NCBI GenBank assembly: GCA_041583135.1
Contig: JBFHGJ010000085.1
Coordinates: forward strand, 1 to 24,962
Reading direction: 5' to 3'
Source of the DNA: JABSOG01 sp041583135
Lineage (GTDB): Bacteria; Pseudomonadota; Gammaproteobacteria; Enterobacterales; Alteromonadaceae
DNA length: 24,962 bases
A model generated the notes under the pieces. That model did not search any database. It was not told the DNA's origin and worked only from the letters and a program-made list of their open reading frames with translations. The number at the start of each line of letters is the position of its first letter. Within the stretch, counting starts at the first letter, position 1. The translations under genes and the position numbers were made by a program. Shown here piece by piece: positions 24,101-24,962 of the stretch.

Positions 24101-24962
24101 CTCACTAAGCATCGACAGTTCAGACAAATCGTTGTTGCCTTGGCACAAGGAGATCAGAATGTTTTCCAAATGACAATTGAAGGTGCTGACCTGCGTTTGG
24201 CTAAACAGCGACTTGTCATAAACCCATGACAGCTGCACACCATTGTCATCAAACCCGGCGTTGATACTAAGCTCAAACTTAGCGCTGATCTCACCACCGG
24301 ATATACGCTTAAAGTTAAGGCCGTCAAAGGCAGAACTCTCCGTGTCCTGTGCATTGACGTCAGAGTTAGCGATGGCACTGTCGGTATTGTTCATCGCCAA
24401 CAAAATTTGAAACAGCGGCATATGGCTGGTGCTGCGGGTGACTTTGAGGTGCTCTACCAACTGCTCAAACGGTACATCCTGATTGGCTTGGGCATCAAGA
24501 TTGAGTTTGCGGATATGGCCAAAATAATCGGCCAGCGACTGGGCGCCAACATTGGCCCTAAGTACCAAGCTATTGACGAATAGCCCGATAATGTCCTCAG
24601 CCCCAGCTACAGTGCGATTGGCCACGGGCGTGCCAATGACGACATCGGCAGTGGCGCTGTGTCGTGCCAAAACGATGGCAAGCGCGCCGTGGATCAGCAT
24701 AAAGTCGGTCAAGCCATGTTGCTTGGCCAACTGCTTTAGCGGCTGGGCATAGCTTTTGTCCACTCGGCCTTGCACCACGCCTGCTTTGCGAGGGTTATCT
24801 TCGCTGCGCTTGCCCTCAAGTGGCAATGAATGCACCATCGGCGCATCGTCCAATTGCTGCTGCCAATAGCTCAGCTGACGGGCGAGATTGTCCCCGGCCA
24901 AATAACGCTGCTGCCAAGCAATAAAATCGATGTACTGGAGCGCTTTGGTCGGCGCAGGTAAC
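18149..24962 (-). CDS. Nonribosomal peptide synthetase, C-terminal part: (C)-A-PCP-C-A-PCP-TE
   Basis: The frame is open to the right edge, so the N-terminus is outside. Residues below count from the codon at 24901. A condensation domain lacking its N-terminal half occupies 1-265. Adenylation domain 1 is 285-785 (YTSGSTGQPKG, YGPTETT, NGKIDRR), and carrier 1 is 795-868 (Ser832 in VSGGHSL). Condensation domain 2 is 885-1320 (HHIASDGWS), adenylation domain 2 is 1355-1870 (YTSGSTGMPKG, NGKIDKK), and carrier 2 is 1880-1955 (Ser1920 in LGGHSL). A type I thioesterase spans 1975-2235, with Ser2050 in GWSAGG, Asp2077 and His2208. All core motifs look intact. The thioesterase marks the last module, so release by hydrolysis or cyclization happens here. 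There is no epimerization, methylation or halogenation domain in the visible part. The two adenylation domains have different pocket residues and so probably load different amino acids. The gene is first in the visible operon and ends 17 bases before the PhyH-type gene. Confidence 0.96.
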   Translation of the reverse strand, partial: LPAPTKALQYIDFIAWQQRYLAGDNLARQLSYWQQQLDDAPMVHSLPLEGKRSEDNPRKAGVVQGRVDKSYAQPLKQLAKQHGLTDFMLIHGALAIVLARHSATADVVIGTPVANRTVAGAEDIIGLFVNSLVLRANVGAQSLADYFGHIRKLNLDAQANQDVPFEQLVEHLKVTRSTSHMPLFQILLAMNNTDSAIANSDVNAQDTESSAFDGLNFKRISGGEISAKFELSINAGFDDNGVQLSWVYDKSLFSQTQVSTFNCHLENILISLCQGNNDLSELSMLSEQERQFVLYQRNVHDYERSADVLLHQRFEALAASQADKLAVIGLGQNLSYAELNSKANRLAAKLQSAGVGKGEVVALYLSRSEHFLTAMLAVLKAGGAYLPLDLSQPLERLSFILEDSGAVTMLALSERLPACELSQNRTLVCLDEFEQSPQYMDFSPHNIAPSNRVDALAYICYTSGSTGQPKGVMIAHKNVTHLVMDDPMSKIAQNDIVSWAANPAFDASVWEVWSALSNGATIALVAADVLLDPVAFAAFLAQHQVTVVQLTSGLLTQYAEPLSGAFSRLRMLSFGGDKADMSAIRHIFEHGRPQTLVHTYGPTETTVYTMGCEVNELLLAQEQLPIGFSLPGTQSYVLDLHGQPAPLGACGELLIGGRGVGIGYLNRPELNQQAFIDDTFGADANSKLYRSGDTVKLKEDGAVLFVGRGDGQVKIRGFRIELGEIQQKLDKLEAVESSLVSTFTDGSGEKQIVAYVVSTQSEEALKAALVSQLPEYMMPSAVVPLQSWPLTANGKIDRRALPSPAERTIDGAIVEPVNGTEAKLVSIWANLLGLDAERISTEADFFVSGGHSLLAIRLVAQIRVQFARELSIRDIFSATTIKAQAHKILTCDSSHLRPQVVATGRDKTMPVVASFGQKRLWFVHQRQGRSPEYNMPSAFAVYGEFSPEIAEQAMMRIIARHDVLRTVFYVDGEQTLQRMLPSYDFKLSRVEIALPPGDARDNVVKQHLSADSVESFDLSADLMVRGSYFAFTQPDSIDEPCGVLLLNIHHIASDGWSMALLFEEFMTHYQDIEQNRPDSLPELVLQYGDYALWQNQLLSSDIYPLQLDYWQQQLAGAPLVHSLPLARERQADNPRDGAEVLAQIDEATATALEQLAKAHGMTLFMLLQGTLALVLGRHSGTRDIVMGLPVANRLQGELEPLIGLFVNTLVLRLDTTERELSDYLNHVKEVHLAAQANQDVPFEQLVEQCKVARNPLYSPLFQIQFRMNNTQERPLKAQQRLRFSALPEAHVAAKYELNINARHTEGGITFGWTYDLALFDAKQISTMAGHWCTLLASLAQTSEQASQSSTKALSMMSKAEVEHLVFALNQTEQPYPQQLCLHQWFEQQVEATPDAPALIFDARNIEGQSYRELNQKANRLAHYLLSQGVKANDVVGLCFERSYMMVEAMLAVLKVGGCYVAIDAAQPPLRIEHVVNDSGVATILCQSGLDERMAKLGFGESLKCIDSKEVKPQIAAQPLDNLDVTISPDALAYIVYTSGSTGMPKGVRSHHRGAVNYLDYIGKTWQLGAKDKVLQLASYAFDASVRDIFGPLCHGASVVLLSRDNSKDAKAMLAAIEYHQVSCIASIVPSMLDALVAQIEPQHNLSSLRLVLCSGEALSEALSKKVFERVGNEVELVNQYGPTETTMTATYQRVNDITAVDGKMPVGRPIQNMAVYLLDESLALAPFGALGEVYFAGVGLAQGYHNQPLLSQSSFVEVELPGSGLTRLYKTGDRARYLADGTLVFAGRLDSQVKVRGNRVELGEVARAVSQCDGIAEAVVTTFDNEQGVVSLVAYIELDSDVTHLTSRFSDGLRQQLKASLSEYMLPSKFVVVEQWPRTPNGKIDKKALAQSNGRELKAEFVAPRNANERILQQVWAKVLELPQGSIGVKDNFFELGGHSLLLLNLIFELAQNHDWQLGINDIYEYQSIEALAAKRSDEVGSEAIGNVIALSDNRAEINLFAFHPIFGRADLYHPLAQAIADKANLYGVQAACLSQFEFRFDDMPQLAAFYIEQMQLVQPQGPYYLAGWSAGGQIAAYVAMALKAAGEQVAYLAVLDSAIPQTDPYASTGKGLRAFYRMVFGNTACEQMTRFDTMVNACESDEDKLSGVVEFFSGLGLSEFANPEHMVIYLKAAIDYFAAKRPVLKGPLADNARLAVSRYREQQTEFCQDWFERLGEHSAVEVLGVEHDNMLKPQGLTEVIELFQQDLADLAAGKALHCAQQQHNFKISK

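Larger units (their letters stand above)
1573..24962 (-). other. Predicted single biosynthetic operon for a Dpg-containing peptide
   Basis: Fourteen established minus-strand genes follow each other with short spacings or overlaps. TAATG junctions are dpgB/dpgC, dpgC/dpgD and acylase/exporter. ATGA junctions are dioxygenase/acylase and ATPase/permease. The largest gap, 64 bases, holds only a possible small ORF. I see no internal terminator and no clear internal promoter. The contents cover assembly, precursor supply, tailoring, maturation and export, as expected of one pathway. The promoter must lie to the right of the window. No regulator, MbtH protein, phosphopantetheinyl transferase or outer-membrane channel gene is present in the visible part. 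Confidence 0.8.

Noticed and set aside
24899..24901. A start codon for the NRPS at 24901
   Set aside because: The codon is TTG, read as Leu in the middle of a condensation domain. The frame stays open with typical C-domain sequence (YIDFIAWQQRYL) to the right edge, so this is an internal position of a truncated gene.
20839..24962. Long direct repeats between the two NRPS modules
   Set aside because: The C domains share near-identical stretches (YWQQQL, AQANQDVPFEQLVE), but this is expected of homologous modules in one synthetase and is not a separate repeat element.
1..24962. CRISPR arrays, tRNA or rRNA genes, riboswitches
   Set aside because: No regularly spaced repeats, cloverleaf sequences or ribosomal RNA signatures were seen on reading both strands. 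The non-coding space is too small for most of these.

Overview
The window looks like part of a gammaproteobacterial chromosome, probably a marine Alteromonadales or Shewanella-like organism. This is inferred from the Gram-negative export machinery, the interrupted Rpn-family nuclease gene and the moderate base composition. No taxonomic marker gene is present, so the assignment is tentative.

Layout. Positions 1-1482 are accessory DNA. They hold a hairpin at the left edge, a terminator-like hairpin, and a plus-strand Rpn-family (PD-(D/E)XK) nuclease gene. That gene is split by a 266-bp non-coding, TA-flanked, inverted-repeat element (MITE type). Removing the element and one TA restores one continuous reading frame. 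From 1573 to the right edge, every convincing gene is on the minus strand, in one tightly packed run that looks like a single biosynthetic operon. Spacings are -4 to 24 bases throughout, except for one 64-base gap that holds a possible 21-codon ORF. Transcription runs from high to low coordinates. The order is: a nonribosomal peptide synthetase (NRPS) cut by the right edge (partial C-A-PCP-C-A-PCP-TE); a PhyH-type Fe(II)/2-oxoglutarate enzyme; dpgA, dpgB, dpgC and dpgD; a SyrP/TauD-like Fe(II)/2-oxoglutarate enzyme; a membrane-anchored penicillin-acylase-type Ntn hydrolase; a SyrD/PvdE-type exporter; an HlyD/MacA-type adaptor; an HpgT-like aminotransferase; a LolD/MacB-type ATPase; a large FtsX-type permease; and an Asp/Glu racemase.

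How the genes fit together. DpgA-D plus the aminotransferase make a complete route from malonyl-CoA to 3,5-dihydroxyphenylglycine (Dpg), the aromatic amino acid known best from actinomycete glycopeptide antibiotics such as vancomycin. The NRPS would use Dpg and other residues, and the visible terminal thioesterase would release the product. The two Fe/2OG enzymes both show an HxE metal-binding motif and probably hydroxylate a residue. The racemase may supply a D-acidic amino acid. The acylase and the two export systems resemble the pyoverdine arrangement (PvdQ, PvdE, PvdRT). They suggest an acylated precursor that is exported to the periplasm, deacylated there and then expelled. I infer a Dpg-containing, hydroxylated peptide from a Gram-negative host. 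I do not recognise the cluster as one for a known compound. Its start, earlier NRPS modules, any MbtH protein, regulator and outer-membrane channel lie outside the window or are absent.
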